From: Halobacteriales archaeon QS_4_70_19
GTDB lineage: Archaea > Halobacteriota > Halobacteria > Halobacteriales > Haloarculaceae
NCBI GenBank assembly: GCA_003020985.1
Contig: PXRM01000010.1
Span: 943-64,942 of the forward strand
DNA: 64,000 nt
Reading direction: 5' to 3'
The notes below the pieces were generated by a model. It saw only the letters and a list, made by a program, of their open reading frames with translations, did not search any database and had not been told where the DNA came from. Shown here in pieces: positions 16,803 to 24,844 of this stretch (position 1 is its first letter; each line of letters begins with the position of its first letter). A program made the position numbers and the translations under genes.

Positions 16803-16907
16803 AGCCCCGTGGTGTAGCGGCCAATCATATGGGCCTTTGGACGGAACTCGGTTCACGCCGTTTCCGGAAGCGAGCCTAGGACCCCAGTTCGAATCTGGGC
16901 GGGGCTA
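16803..16907 (+). tRNA. tRNA-Gln (TTG) with 32-base intron
   Basis: All arms fit: acceptor AGCCCCG/CGGGGCT with discriminator A, D arm with GCGGCC, and anticodon stem TGGGC/GCCTA with loop CTTTGGA (anticodon TTG at 16837-16839). The variable loop is GGAC and the T arm is CCCAG-TTCGAAT-CTGGG. The intron at 16841-16872 sits after base 37, the canonical archaeal position, and must be removed by the splicing endonuclease. The mature length is 73 without CCA, which is not encoded. Known haloarchaeal tRNA-Gln(UUG) genes carry a similar short intron. Confidence 0.95.
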
Positions 16908-17050
16908 CTGACATACGGCCGCGCTATTTGTGATATTATGCGAATAAATACTCTAAATGCGAATTTATAGAAAATACTGTCCGATAGCTTGATTCGTGGG
17001 GCAGCACTCTTTCCACCATCCTTATTCACCGGTGCCCGGTGGGGTACCGC

Positions 17051-18049
17051 ATGGCACCCGAGGACAACGACCCCGTGCTGGACTGGCCGCTGGCGGTCGG
17101 GGAGCCGGGGCGGGAGGTGTGGTACTCGCTGGTGAGTCCGATCGACGGGTCGGTGGCGTTCTGGTACCGGTACACGCTGCTGTCGACCACGGGCGGTCGG
17201 CAGGAGGGACGGCTGTGGGCCGCGCTCACGGACCGGGAGGACCCCGACCGCTCGACGTTCGTCACCCGGTCGGTCCCGTTCGCGGACGTCCGGCCGCAGG
17301 GCGGTCCCTTCTCGCTGACCATCGACGACGCCGAGCTCACCTCCTCGTCGGCGGTCGGCTCCATCCCGGCGGACGACGGGGACGACGTCGCCTGGGACCT
17401 CTCGTACGACCCGGACCCATACTCGTTCACACCGCTGCGGAGCCAGCGGCTGACTGACGTGCTGGCGAAGACGGTGGGCACCGGGAAGCACTGGAGCGCC
17501 AACGAGGCCGTCCGGATGAACGGCGAGGTGACCGTCGGTGACCGGACCATCGAGTTCGACGACGCCCCGGGGCACCAGGGACATACGCTCGGGTCGTCGC
17601 CGCCCGACTCGTGGACCTGGATCCAGTGCAACGACTTCGCGGACCGCTCGGTCGTGCTAGAGACGCTGGACATCGAGGGGACGCTGTCGATCTGTCTGCG
17701 CCGCGACGGCGAGGTCCACGCGCTCAACCGTCTCAAGCACGTCGTCGGGCCGAAGTCCAACGCGACGGAGCACGACGAGCCCGGTCTCTGGCGGTTCTCC
17801 GGGAGCGGTGAGGGGGTCGACCTCCGCGTCACCGTCCGCGCACCCGAGGAGGTGAAGTGGCAGACGGTCTCCTACATGGCGCCCGACGAGTCCCTGCGCT
17901 ACAACGCCCACTGTTCGCTGGCGGACGTCACGCTCACCTACACCGTCGAGGGCGAGGAACCCGTGACGCTCGAATCGTCGGCCGGCCGCGCGGAGTGGGT
18001 CGGCGCGGAGCCGCCGTTAGCGGGCGAGGAGTACCCGCCGGAGTGGTAG
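17051..18049 (+). CDS. Lipocalin-like protein related to CrtC/AttH hydratases
   Basis: A 332-residue soluble protein, rich in beta strands and in Trp/Tyr. The order of features (EVWYSLVSPIDGSVAFWYRYTLLST near the N-terminus, a central GHQGHTLGSSPPDSWTWIQCNDF, and paired C-terminal strands with LRYNAHCSLADVTLTY) resembles the double lipocalin domain of carotenoid 1,2-hydratase CrtC, AttH and tocopherol-cyclase-like proteins. The W-x-W-x-Q-C-N segment is the strongest match. Activity is not known. The ATG at 17051 is chosen over an in-frame GTG at 17039. A low-GC region separates it from the tRNA. Confidence 0.65.
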   Translation: MAPEDNDPVLDWPLAVGEPGREVWYSLVSPIDGSVAFWYRYTLLSTTGGRQEGRLWAALTDREDPDRSTFVTRSVPFADVRPQGGPFSLTIDDAELTSSSAVGSIPADDGDDVAWDLSYDPDPYSFTPLRSQRLTDVLAKTVGTGKHWSANEAVRMNGEVTVGDRTIEFDDAPGHQGHTLGSSPPDSWTWIQCNDFADRSVVLETLDIEGTLSICLRRDGEVHALNRLKHVVGPKSNATEHDEPGLWRFSGSGEGVDLRVTVRAPEEVKWQTVSYMAPDESLRYNAHCSLADVTLTYTVEGEEPVTLESSAGRAEWVGAEPPLAGEEYPPEW

Positions 18050-18151
18050 CCGGTCGGGAAGGCGCTTCCTCCCCGCGCCGCAGGCGCGCGTTTCACCGGC
18101 ACGAGCGGAGCGAGGGCCTGCCTTTCTTCCGAACCACGAAAGAACTCCAGT

Positions 18152-18568
18152 TCAGCCCAGGCGGAACGAGGGCTCCTCTTCCTCTTCGCCGGCGTCGAGG
18201 TCGTCGAGGTGGATGACCTCCTCGCTCTCCTCCTCCTCGAGCTTCTGGGAGAGCTTCGTGACGTACTTCTTGTACTCGTCGAGCTGTTCGCGGAGGTGTT
18301 CCGACTCCAGCTCGAGGCGCTCGTGCTCGCGGACGAACGATTTGGGCACCTCGACCTTCGGCGGGAACGACTCCGCGGGCGAGGTGGTCGAGTCGTCGAG
18401 CTGGTGCTCGGGGACGACCTCGACCTGTCCGTCGTGGGCAACGAGCATCTCGACGTAGTCGCGGAACACGGCCGAGAGCGAGATGTCACGCTCCTCGGCG
18501 ATGCTCTGCAGGGCCTCGAACGACTCCTCGTTGACCCTGAAGGAGATGGTCTTGTTCTTGTTGCCCAT
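18152..18568 (-). CDS. Ribbon-helix-helix protein with C-terminal coiled coil
   Basis: A 138-residue protein. Residues 5-45 (KTISFRVNEESFEALQSIAEERDISLSAVFRDYVEMLV) fit a ribbon-helix-helix DNA-binding fold of the CopG type. A Pro/Ser linker follows, and then about 50 residues of heptad-like Leu/Glu/Lys sequence (HERLELESEHLREQLDEYKKYVTKLSQKLEEEE), a likely coiled coil. It ends in an acidic tail and FRLG. The start at 18568 begins the RHH strand directly. It lies 29 bases after the glycosyltransferase gene on the same strand, so cotranscription is possible. Confidence 0.85.
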   Translation of the reverse strand: MGNKNKTISFRVNEESFEALQSIAEERDISLSAVFRDYVEMLVAHDGQVEVVPEHQLDDSTTSPAESFPPKVEVPKSFVREHERLELESEHLREQLDEYKKYVTKLSQKLEEEESEEVIHLDDLDAGEEEEEPSFRLG

Positions 18569-18597
18569 CGTACACGGACTTGGTCGCTCTTCACACT

Positions 18598-19854
18598 TCA
18601 ACGTTCGTCAGACACGTGTCGGTCGCCCGTCCGCTCCGGGTCGCGTTCGTCGGCGGCAATCTGGAACCTGACACAGCCGGCGAGACAGAGCAGGAACCCG
18701 TACAGCGGCGGCGTCCCGGCCGTGAGCACCGGTATGAGGATCGCCAGCACTCCCTCCCGGGCGGGCGCGGGCAGTCCCAGTGCCGTCACCCCGGCACGCA
18801 CGTCGCCCAGGTTAACGGTCACCATCGCCAGTCCGGCACCGGCGAGGAAGAGCCGTCGCCCCGGTCCCTCGAACAGGTAGAGCAGCGGGACCAGCGGATA
18901 GGCCAGGACGACGTAGTAGACGGGGTACGAGGGGAGCGCCAGCAACACGCCGGCCGCGATGGCGAACGCGGCCACCAGCCGCTGTCGCGGGGTGTCCACG
19001 CGTCGACACCCGACCGCGACCACGGGCACCAGTAGCACCACCGCCCCCACCGTCCGCGCCAAGGACGACTCCGGGAACAGCAGGGAGAGCGGTCGGCGCA
19101 GGGTGAGGAACTCCGCGTTCGGCCCCAGGCCTCCCTCGAACGCCGCCCGGGAGCTCCGGGGGAGGAGCGCCTCCGTCACGTACGCCACCGTCAGGTCCGG
19201 CCCGAGCGCGAGCCCCGCGACGAGGAGGCCGCCGCCGGTGGCGACTGCAGCGAGCAGCGCTCGCGGGGCCCGGCGTCGCAGGTACCACAGGCCGAACCCG
19301 GCCGGGAACACCTTCACGAACGCCGCCAGGCCGAGCGTGCTCCCGGCCCGCAGCTCCCGGCCCGCGGCGATTGCGGTGAACCCGACGGCGACGGCCAGCG
19401 CGAGCAGCAGGTTCACCTGCCCGAACACCAGCGACGGGACGGTGTAGATGCCGCAGACGACGAACGCCACAACCAGCGCCCTGTCGACCCGCTCCAGCGG
19501 TTCGCCGTGGCGCTCGACGACGCGGACGAGCACTCCCGCCAGCACCAGCCCGCCCAGCAGCGACACGCCGGTGAACACCGCGAAGGCGACCGAGTACGGC
19601 AACAGGACGAGCGGGATGAACGCGAGCACGGAGAGGGGCGGGTAGAGGTAGACCAGCCAGCCGACACCGACGGGCGACTGGCCGTACAGCGGCTCACCCG
19701 CGAGGAACGCCTCGGCGGCGCCGTAGTAGACCTGGAAGTTCAGCGCCACCTCTCCGGGGGTGGCGATGGCCGTCTCCACGAGCGAGACGAGGCCGAACAC
19801 CGCCCCCAGCGCGAGCACGACCCTGGCACCGACGGCCGCCGGAGTGCGCGACAC
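18598..19854 (-). CDS. GT87 family (DUF2029) polytopic glycosyltransferase
   Basis: A 418-residue membrane protein with about eleven helices. It resembles the DUF2029/GT87 family of polyprenyl-phosphate-mannose-dependent glycosyltransferases, which act on the outer face of the membrane. Features are the early acidic/Tyr loop FQVYYGAAEAFLAGEPLYGQSP, the YLYPPLSVLAFIPL helix, GQVNLLLAL, and LAAFVKVFPAGFGLWYL with its conserved Lys. The start is GTG at 19854. Donor and acceptor cannot be told. It may serve surface glycan or archaeal N-glycan assembly, but no other such genes are adjacent. Confidence 0.85.
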   Translation of the reverse strand: MSRTPAAVGARVVLALGAVFGLVSLVETAIATPGEVALNFQVYYGAAEAFLAGEPLYGQSPVGVGWLVYLYPPLSVLAFIPLVLLPYSVAFAVFTGVSLLGGLVLAGVLVRVVERHGEPLERVDRALVVAFVVCGIYTVPSLVFGQVNLLLALAVAVGFTAIAAGRELRAGSTLGLAAFVKVFPAGFGLWYLRRRAPRALLAAVATGGGLLVAGLALGPDLTVAYVTEALLPRSSRAAFEGGLGPNAEFLTLRRPLSLLFPESSLARTVGAVVLLVPVVAVGCRRVDTPRQRLVAAFAIAAGVLLALPSYPVYYVVLAYPLVPLLYLFEGPGRRLFLAGAGLAMVTVNLGDVRAGVTALGLPAPAREGVLAILIPVLTAGTPPLYGFLLCLAGCVRFQIAADERDPERTGDRHVSDER

Positions 19855-19936
19855 GCCGGGTCGCAGGAGGGGGGACCACTTCGCGCTGCCGGTCCACCGC
19901 CCGCGGCTTTATCGCCGGCCGCGTGCAAGTCGCCCC

Positions 19937-20395
19937 ATGGGACTCGACGTCGAACAACCGGCGCCGCCGGAGTTGGAACCGAACCTCGATCCGGACGAGT
20001 ACGAGGACGCGGAGGTGCAGGGCGACGACTACCGGCGCGAGGAGCTCGAGCAGTTCCTCGCGGACGGCGCGTGGGCGGACGCGTTCGACGAGTGGACCCG
20101 GGACGCCGAGATGGACGAGGAGGACTGGCGCATCGCCGTCGACCTCGACCTCCCCGCCCGGTTCGACTTCTTCTGGGACGACTTCGCCGACCGCGTCGGC
20201 TACCACGCCCCCGGCATCCCCGAGGACTGGAAGACCCGCGACCTCCACCCTGACTTGGACTCCTGGTCGACCGTTTCGGCCATCAACGCCGGCCTGACGG
20301 AACTCGGGCAGATCGTCTGTGAGACGCTCAAGCGGGAGTACATCGACTGGGAGGCCGACTACGAGCCGCCGGAGGACCTGCCCGATTTCGAGTGA
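19937..20395 (+). CDS. Conserved acidic haloarchaeal protein, unknown
   Basis: A 152-residue very acidic protein starting MGLDVEQPAPPELEPNLDPDEYEDAEVQGDDYRREELEQFL. The middle and C-terminal parts are rich in Trp and aromatic residues (WADAFDEWTRDAEMDEEDWRIAVDLDLPARFDFFWDDFADRVGYHAPGIPEDW). No catalytic motif is seen. I take it as a conserved haloarchaeal protein without assigned function. The ATG at 19937 is favoured over longer in-frame frames that run antisense through the glycosyltransferase gene. The two genes are divergent, 82 bases apart. Confidence 0.75.
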   Translation: MGLDVEQPAPPELEPNLDPDEYEDAEVQGDDYRREELEQFLADGAWADAFDEWTRDAEMDEEDWRIAVDLDLPARFDFFWDDFADRVGYHAPGIPEDWKTRDLHPDLDSWSTVSAINAGLTELGQIVCETLKREYIDWEADYEPPEDLPDFE

Positions 20396-20483
20396 GCGTT
20401 TCGGACGACTCCGGGTCGCCCGGGCTTCGCCCGCGGCGCTGCCATCGACGCCCGTGGAACGCTCGGCTATCTTTCTGCGAGGA

Positions 20484-20850
20484 GAGAACCCCGCTTTTAC
20501 GGCGGGAGTGAATCCGACAACGCCGACACAACCCTCGTTCAGCAGCAATACGGATATTCAAGCAGATGGGTTTTATAACATGACGTACACCGAGGCGGGC
20601 ACACTGCCCCACTAAATGCACAATATCGGGACTCCGAGACCCAGAATGTTCGAGACACCCATCTCGAACCGCTGTGGTGTCTCGACCACAAGATAACTCC
20701 GAGTCCCATGCCGGGATAGGAGTAACGGCGGTGTGGCCCCGCCATCGGCCCGTCATGCCGGCGAGTCGTAAACCAGCAAATATCCCAACCCAGCGGTGCG
20801 GTGCCGTGGGAAGCCTCGCCGTTTACCGCGAGGAGGAGGTCACCTCCGAT
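20484..20850. mobile_element. Remnant of IS200/IS605-type element ends (non-autonomous)
   Basis: The gene-free stretch 20396-20976 holds two copies of the structure found at the right ends of IS200/IS605-type elements: a purine-rich lead, a short GC stem with a TTTA-containing loop, then an AGG/GAG-rich tail and a GTCA- or GAATCCGAC-like border. Copy 1 is the stem at 20490-20506 (CCCGC/GCGGG), followed by AGTGAATCCGAC. Copy 2 is the stem at 20814-20833 (CCTCGC/GCGAGG), followed by AGGAGGTCACC. A 10-bp perfect inverted repeat with 16-base loop (20650-20685) lies between. No tnpA or tnpB frame remains. Confidence 0.45.
20650..20685. repeat. 10-bp perfect inverted repeat
   Basis: TCGAGACACC and GGTGTCTCGA are separated by 16 bases. 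The position between two IS605-like right-end hairpins suggests a subterminal hairpin of a left end. It could equally be an intrinsic hairpin of an unrelated transcript. Confidence 0.6.
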
Positions 20851-20976
20851 GACCGCTCGATACTCTGGAGAGAGAGCACGTAACAGACGAATCTGGAGCA
20901 TCCGAGAGATAGCTGATGTTCGCTCTCGCGCGGAACCGCGTGCGAAGGGGGCTCTCACGAGCCGTCCGAAGCCTCG

Positions 20977-22245
20977 CTACTCCCGGGCGCGGAGCCGCTC
21001 GCGGACGCGCTCGATGAGGTCCTCGCGGAGCTCCTCGACCTCGATCTCCTCGAGGACGGGGACGTAGAAGCCCTCGACGAGCGTGTTCTTCGCGAGGCGC
21101 TCGTTGACGCCGCGACTGGTCATGTAGAACAGGTCCCGCTCGTCGACCTGCCCGACCGTCGCGGAGTGGCTGGCCTCGGTGTCGTGGTTGTTGATGATGA
21201 GCTTCGGCGAGGCGTCGGCCTCGGACTCGTCGGACAGCATCAGCGTGTTCTCGCGCTGGTAGCTGTTCGTGTCCCAGGCGTCCTTGCCGACGTTCTGCAC
21301 GCCCTCGTAGACTGAGCGCGCCTCGTCGTCGATGACGCCGCGCGTGACGAGGTCGGCCGTGGTGTGCTCGGCGTTGTGCCAGACCCGCGCGTCGATGTCG
21401 AAGTGCTGGTCCTCGTGGCCGTAGAAGGCCCCGACCATCTTCGTCTCCGCGCTGTCACCGTTCAGGTGAGTCTCGACGGACGCCTTCGTCAGGCGCGAGC
21501 CGATGTTGACGTCGATGAAGTCGACCGTCCCGTAGGTGGTGACGTCCGCCTCCTTCAGCTGGTAGTTGTACGTCGTCCCGTCGAGGTCCTGCAGGCTGCC
21601 GTACTGGACGTAGGCGTTCTCCCCGCCGACGATCTCCGTCAGGCCGGAGTAGTAGCGCGATCCGTCGAGGTCGTCGCCGGTCTCTTCTCGCGGGCTCTGC
21701 CCGCTCGAACGGTCCGCGGCGCGTAGCGCCGCGCTGTCCTGCCGCTCGAGGATCGTCACGGAAGCGGACTTCTCGGTGACGACCAGGGTGTAGTTGAACA
21801 GCGACCGGCCGTTCATCGTCGTCCGGATGGTGACGTCCTCGGCGTCGACCCCCTCCGGCACGTAGACGACCGTCCCCGTGGTGAACAGGGCGGTCGAGAG
21901 CGCCGTCAGGTAGTCCGTCTCGGGGTCGACGACGGAGCCGAAGGCGTCCCGGACGAGGTCCGGCTCGCTGTCGAGCGCCTCGTGGAACGGGAGGACCTCG
22001 ACGCCCTCGTCCGCCTCCCACTCCTTGTCCTCCGTCTGGGAGAACGGATCGACCATCGACTCGTAGTCGAGGTCGGCCAGGTCCGTCCACGTCCGGCCGG
22101 GCGTTCGGATGACGTCCGGGAACGGGAGCTCCTCCAGGGCCGCGACCGCGTCGAGGCGCTGCTGGAGCAGCCAGTCCGGCTCGTCGCGTGCCTCGCTCAG
22201 CTCGCGGACCGTCTCCTCGCTGATGGTCTCCTGGAGTACGGACAT
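20977..22245 (-). CDS. sufD: Fe-S cluster assembly scaffold subunit SufD
   Basis: A 422-residue SufD, partner of SufB in the SufBC2D complex that builds Fe-S clusters. The beta-helix core is seen in the C-terminal half: YVQYGSLQDLDGTTYNYQLKEADV, VGAFYGHEDQHFDIDARVWHNAEHTTADLVTRGVIDD, and the final NHDTEASHSATVGQVDERDLFYMTSRG typical of the family. The ATG overlaps the SufB stop by ATGA. It is the last gene of sufCBD. Confidence 0.96.
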   Translation of the reverse strand: MSVLQETISEETVRELSEARDEPDWLLQQRLDAVAALEELPFPDVIRTPGRTWTDLADLDYESMVDPFSQTEDKEWEADEGVEVLPFHEALDSEPDLVRDAFGSVVDPETDYLTALSTALFTTGTVVYVPEGVDAEDVTIRTTMNGRSLFNYTLVVTEKSASVTILERQDSAALRAADRSSGQSPREETGDDLDGSRYYSGLTEIVGGENAYVQYGSLQDLDGTTYNYQLKEADVTTYGTVDFIDVNIGSRLTKASVETHLNGDSAETKMVGAFYGHEDQHFDIDARVWHNAEHTTADLVTRGVIDDEARSVYEGVQNVGKDAWDTNSYQRENTLMLSDESEADASPKLIINNHDTEASHSATVGQVDERDLFYMTSRGVNERLAKNTLVEGFYVPVLEEIEVEELREDLIERVRERLRARE

Positions 22246-23675
22246 CAGCCCAGCGACCCCTCCATCTCGAGTTCGATGAGGCGGTTCAACTCGACCGCGT
22301 ACTCGATGGGCAGCTCCTCCGTGATCGGCTCGATGAAACCGGCGACGATCATCTGCTTGGCGTCGTCGTCGTCGAGGCCGCGCGACTGCAGGTAGAACAC
22401 GTCCTCGTCGCCGATCTTGCCGACCGTCGCCTCGTGGGCCACGTCCACCTTCGACTCCTCGATCTCCATGTACGGCATCGTGTCGGAGGTGGACTCGTTG
22501 TCGAACATCAGCGCGTCACACTCGACGGACGTGGAGGAGTTCTCCGCGCCGTCGCTGATGTGGACGAGGCCGCGGTAGTTGGTGCGGCCGCCGTCTTTCG
22601 CGATGGATTTGGACTCGATGGTGGACTTCGTGTTCGGCGCGTTGTGGTAGACCTTCGCGCCGGTGTCGATGTCCTGGCCCTCGCCCGCGAAGGCGATGGT
22701 GATGTGGTTGTCCGTGGCGCCGGGGCCCTTGAGGATGGTCGACGGGTACAGCATCGTCGCCTTCGAGCCCATTGAGCCGGACACCCACTCCATGGTGGCG
22801 TCCTTCTCGGCGATGGCACGCTTCGTGTTGAGGTTGTACGTGTTCTTCGACCAGTTCTGCACGGTCGAGTACTGGACGTGGGCACCCTCGCGGACGAAGA
22901 CCTCGACGCCGCCCGAGTGGAGGTTGAACGCGGAGTACTTCGGGGCGGAACAGCCCTCGATGTAGTGGACCTCGGAGTTCTCCTCGGCGATGATGAGCGT
23001 GTGCTCGAACTGGCCCATCCCCTCGGAGTTCATCCGGAAGTACGCCTGGACCGGCATGTTGACCGTCGTGTCCTCGGGGACGTAGACGAACGAGCCGCCG
23101 GACCAGATGGCGCCGTGGAGCGCGGCGAACTTGTTGTCGCTCGGGGGGACGCACTTCGTCATGAAGTGCTCCTTGACGATCTCCTCGTGCTCCTGGACCG
23201 CCTTGTCCATGTCGCAGAAGATGACGCCCTTGTCCTCCCACTGCTCTTTCATGTTCTGGTAGACGATCTCGGACTCGTACTGGGCGCCGACGCCGGAGAG
23301 GGCGTTCTTCTCCGCCTCCGGGATGCCCAGCTTGTCGAACGTGTCCTTGATGTCCTCGGGGAGGTCCTCCCAGTCGTCGACGCCGCCGCGCGTGTCGATG
23401 TCCGGGCGGATGTAGGGGACGATCTCGTCGATTTCGACCTCGCTCAGGTCCGGCTGCCCGGGCCAGTCGGTCGGCATCGGCATCTCCTGGAACTGGCGCA
23501 GCGCCCGCAGGCGTCGCTCCAGCATCCACTCGGGCTCGTCCTTGTCCTCGCTGATGACCCGGATGGTCTCCTCGGTCAGGCCCTTCTCGGACTTGAACGC
23601 CGAGGCCTCCTCCTTCTTGAACTCGAACCGGGCCTCGGTGTCCGTCTCCTTCAGGTGGTCTTGATCTGAACTCAT
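22245..23675 (-). CDS. sufB: Fe-S cluster assembly protein SufB
   Basis: A 476-residue SufB scaffold. Signatures are the N-terminal KGLTEETIRVISEDKDEPEWML, FCDMDKAVQEHEEIVKEHF, and AALHGAIWSGGSFVYVPEDTTV. A conserved cysteine lies in IEGCSAPKYSAFNLHSGGVEVFV, and the end is VAHEATVGKIGDEDVFYLQSRGLDDDDAKQMI. Length fits archaeal SufB. It lies 61 bases after sufC and overlaps sufD. Confidence 0.97.
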   Translation of the reverse strand: MSSDQDHLKETDTEARFEFKKEEASAFKSEKGLTEETIRVISEDKDEPEWMLERRLRALRQFQEMPMPTDWPGQPDLSEVEIDEIVPYIRPDIDTRGGVDDWEDLPEDIKDTFDKLGIPEAEKNALSGVGAQYESEIVYQNMKEQWEDKGVIFCDMDKAVQEHEEIVKEHFMTKCVPPSDNKFAALHGAIWSGGSFVYVPEDTTVNMPVQAYFRMNSEGMGQFEHTLIIAEENSEVHYIEGCSAPKYSAFNLHSGGVEVFVREGAHVQYSTVQNWSKNTYNLNTKRAIAEKDATMEWVSGSMGSKATMLYPSTILKGPGATDNHITIAFAGEGQDIDTGAKVYHNAPNTKSTIESKSIAKDGGRTNYRGLVHISDGAENSSTSVECDALMFDNESTSDTMPYMEIEESKVDVAHEATVGKIGDEDVFYLQSRGLDDDDAKQMIVAGFIEPITEELPIEYAVELNRLIELEMEGSLG

Positions 23676-23736
23676 TGTCTGGTGTGTCCGTTGTTTACGT
23701 CCGTGTGCTCATTAGCCTGTGCGTAACGTCTCACGG

Positions 23737-24645
23737 TTACGCCGCCTCGAAGACTTCCTCGCGGACCCAGTCGTAGCCCTCGTCCTCGAGCTGCTCGGCC
23801 AGTTCCGCGCCGCCGCTCTTTGCGATCTCGCCCTCCAGCATGACGTGGACGTGGTCGGGCTCGACGTAGTCCAGGATGCGCTGGTAGTGGGTGATCTGGA
23901 GGATACCGGTGCCCTGCTCGTCGCGCAGCGCGTTGATTCCCTTCGAGACGTCCTGCAGCCGGTCGATGTCCAGCCCGGAGTCGATCTCGTCGAGCACCGC
24001 GATGCTCGGCTCGAGGACGGCGGCCTGTAGCACCTCGTTCTGCTTCTTCTCGCCGCCGGAGAAGCCCGCGTTCAGGTAGCGCTGGGCGAACTTCTCGTCC
24101 ATCTCCAGCTGCTCCATCTTCTCCTGGAGGAGCTGCTGGAACTCCGCGACGCCGACCTCGCCCTCGTCGGCGGGGCCCTCCATCGGGGAGGTCTCGTAGC
24201 CCTCGTCCTCCTCCGCTTCGGCCTCGTCCTCGTCCTCGAACAGTTCCTCGCGCTCCTCGAGCTTCGCGTTGAGCGCCGTCCGGAGGAAGTTGACCATCGT
24301 GACGCCCTCGATCTCGGCGGGGTACTGGAAGCCCAGGAAGACACCGAGCGCCGCGCGCTCGTTGGGCTCCAGGTCGAGCAGGTCCCAGGTCCGCTCGTCC
24401 CCGGGGATCTCGAAGTCCCCGCCGAAGTCGCCCTCCTCCAGATGGAGGAGGACCTCGCCGTCGGTCACCTCGTACTCGGGGTGCCCGGCGATGACCTTCG
24501 CCGTGGTCGACTTGCCGGAGCCGTTCGGGCCCATGAGGGCGTGGATCTCGCCGGACGATACCTCGAGGTCGACGCCGCGGAGGATGGTCTCTCCACCCTC
24601 CTCGGCGACCGCCGCGTGCAGGTTGTTGAGTTCTAGCGTTGCCAT
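23737..24645 (-). CDS. sufC: Fe-S assembly ATPase SufC with acidic insertion
   Basis: A 302-residue ABC-type ATPase that drives the SufBCD scaffold. Walker A is GPNGSGKST, the Q-loop region is FLGFQYPAEIEGV, the signature is FSGGEKKQNE, and Walker B is AVLDEIDSGLD. Bacterial SufC is about 248 residues. The extra length is largely a run of about 40 acidic residues between the Q-loop and the signature (EEREELFEDEDEAEAEEDEG and on). The start at 24645 begins MATLELNNLHA; an in-frame start 30 codons upstream would run through the promoter palindrome. Confidence 0.97.
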   Translation of the reverse strand: MATLELNNLHAAVAEEGGETILRGVDLEVSSGEIHALMGPNGSGKSTTAKVIAGHPEYEVTDGEVLLHLEEGDFGGDFEIPGDERTWDLLDLEPNERAALGVFLGFQYPAEIEGVTMVNFLRTALNAKLEEREELFEDEDEAEAEEDEGYETSPMEGPADEGEVGVAEFQQLLQEKMEQLEMDEKFAQRYLNAGFSGGEKKQNEVLQAAVLEPSIAVLDEIDSGLDIDRLQDVSKGINALRDEQGTGILQITHYQRILDYVEPDHVHVMLEGEIAKSGGAELAEQLEDEGYDWVREEVFEAA

Positions 24646-24708
24646 GATGAGTACCTTCGGTCGACCAAAACTCCGGGTGTCACGGGCATAATGGTTTCGG
24701 GTTTCCAC

Positions 24709-24732
24709 GTTCCCGATTCGCGAATCGGAAAC
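24709..24732. promoter_or_regulatory. Palindromic operator candidate of the suf operon
   Basis: A 24-base palindrome with one mismatched pair: core CCGATTCGCGAATCGG (24713-24728, perfect), extended by GTTC/GAAC-like flanks. Its centre is 75 bases before the sufC ATG and about 25-30 bases upstream of a TATA-like ATTATG on the minus strand (24688-24693). This is where an archaeal activator or repressor dimer would bind. The core is AT-richer than the surroundings. Confidence 0.55.
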
Positions 24733-24844
24733 CAAATCTTCCGTCTGTGAAATCAGTTATCACACAGCCGGTGAGAACAGGTGGCGGCTGTGGATATCGA
24801 TTGTACTAAAACAGCCGATATTGGACGACCGTGTTCCGCATGTT

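Noticed and set aside
18050..18130. Repeat-like GCGCGCCGC/CACGAGCGGAGCGAGGGCC stretch as mobile element end
   Set aside because: It is common GC-rich intergenic filler in haloarchaea with no terminal repeats or duplication here.
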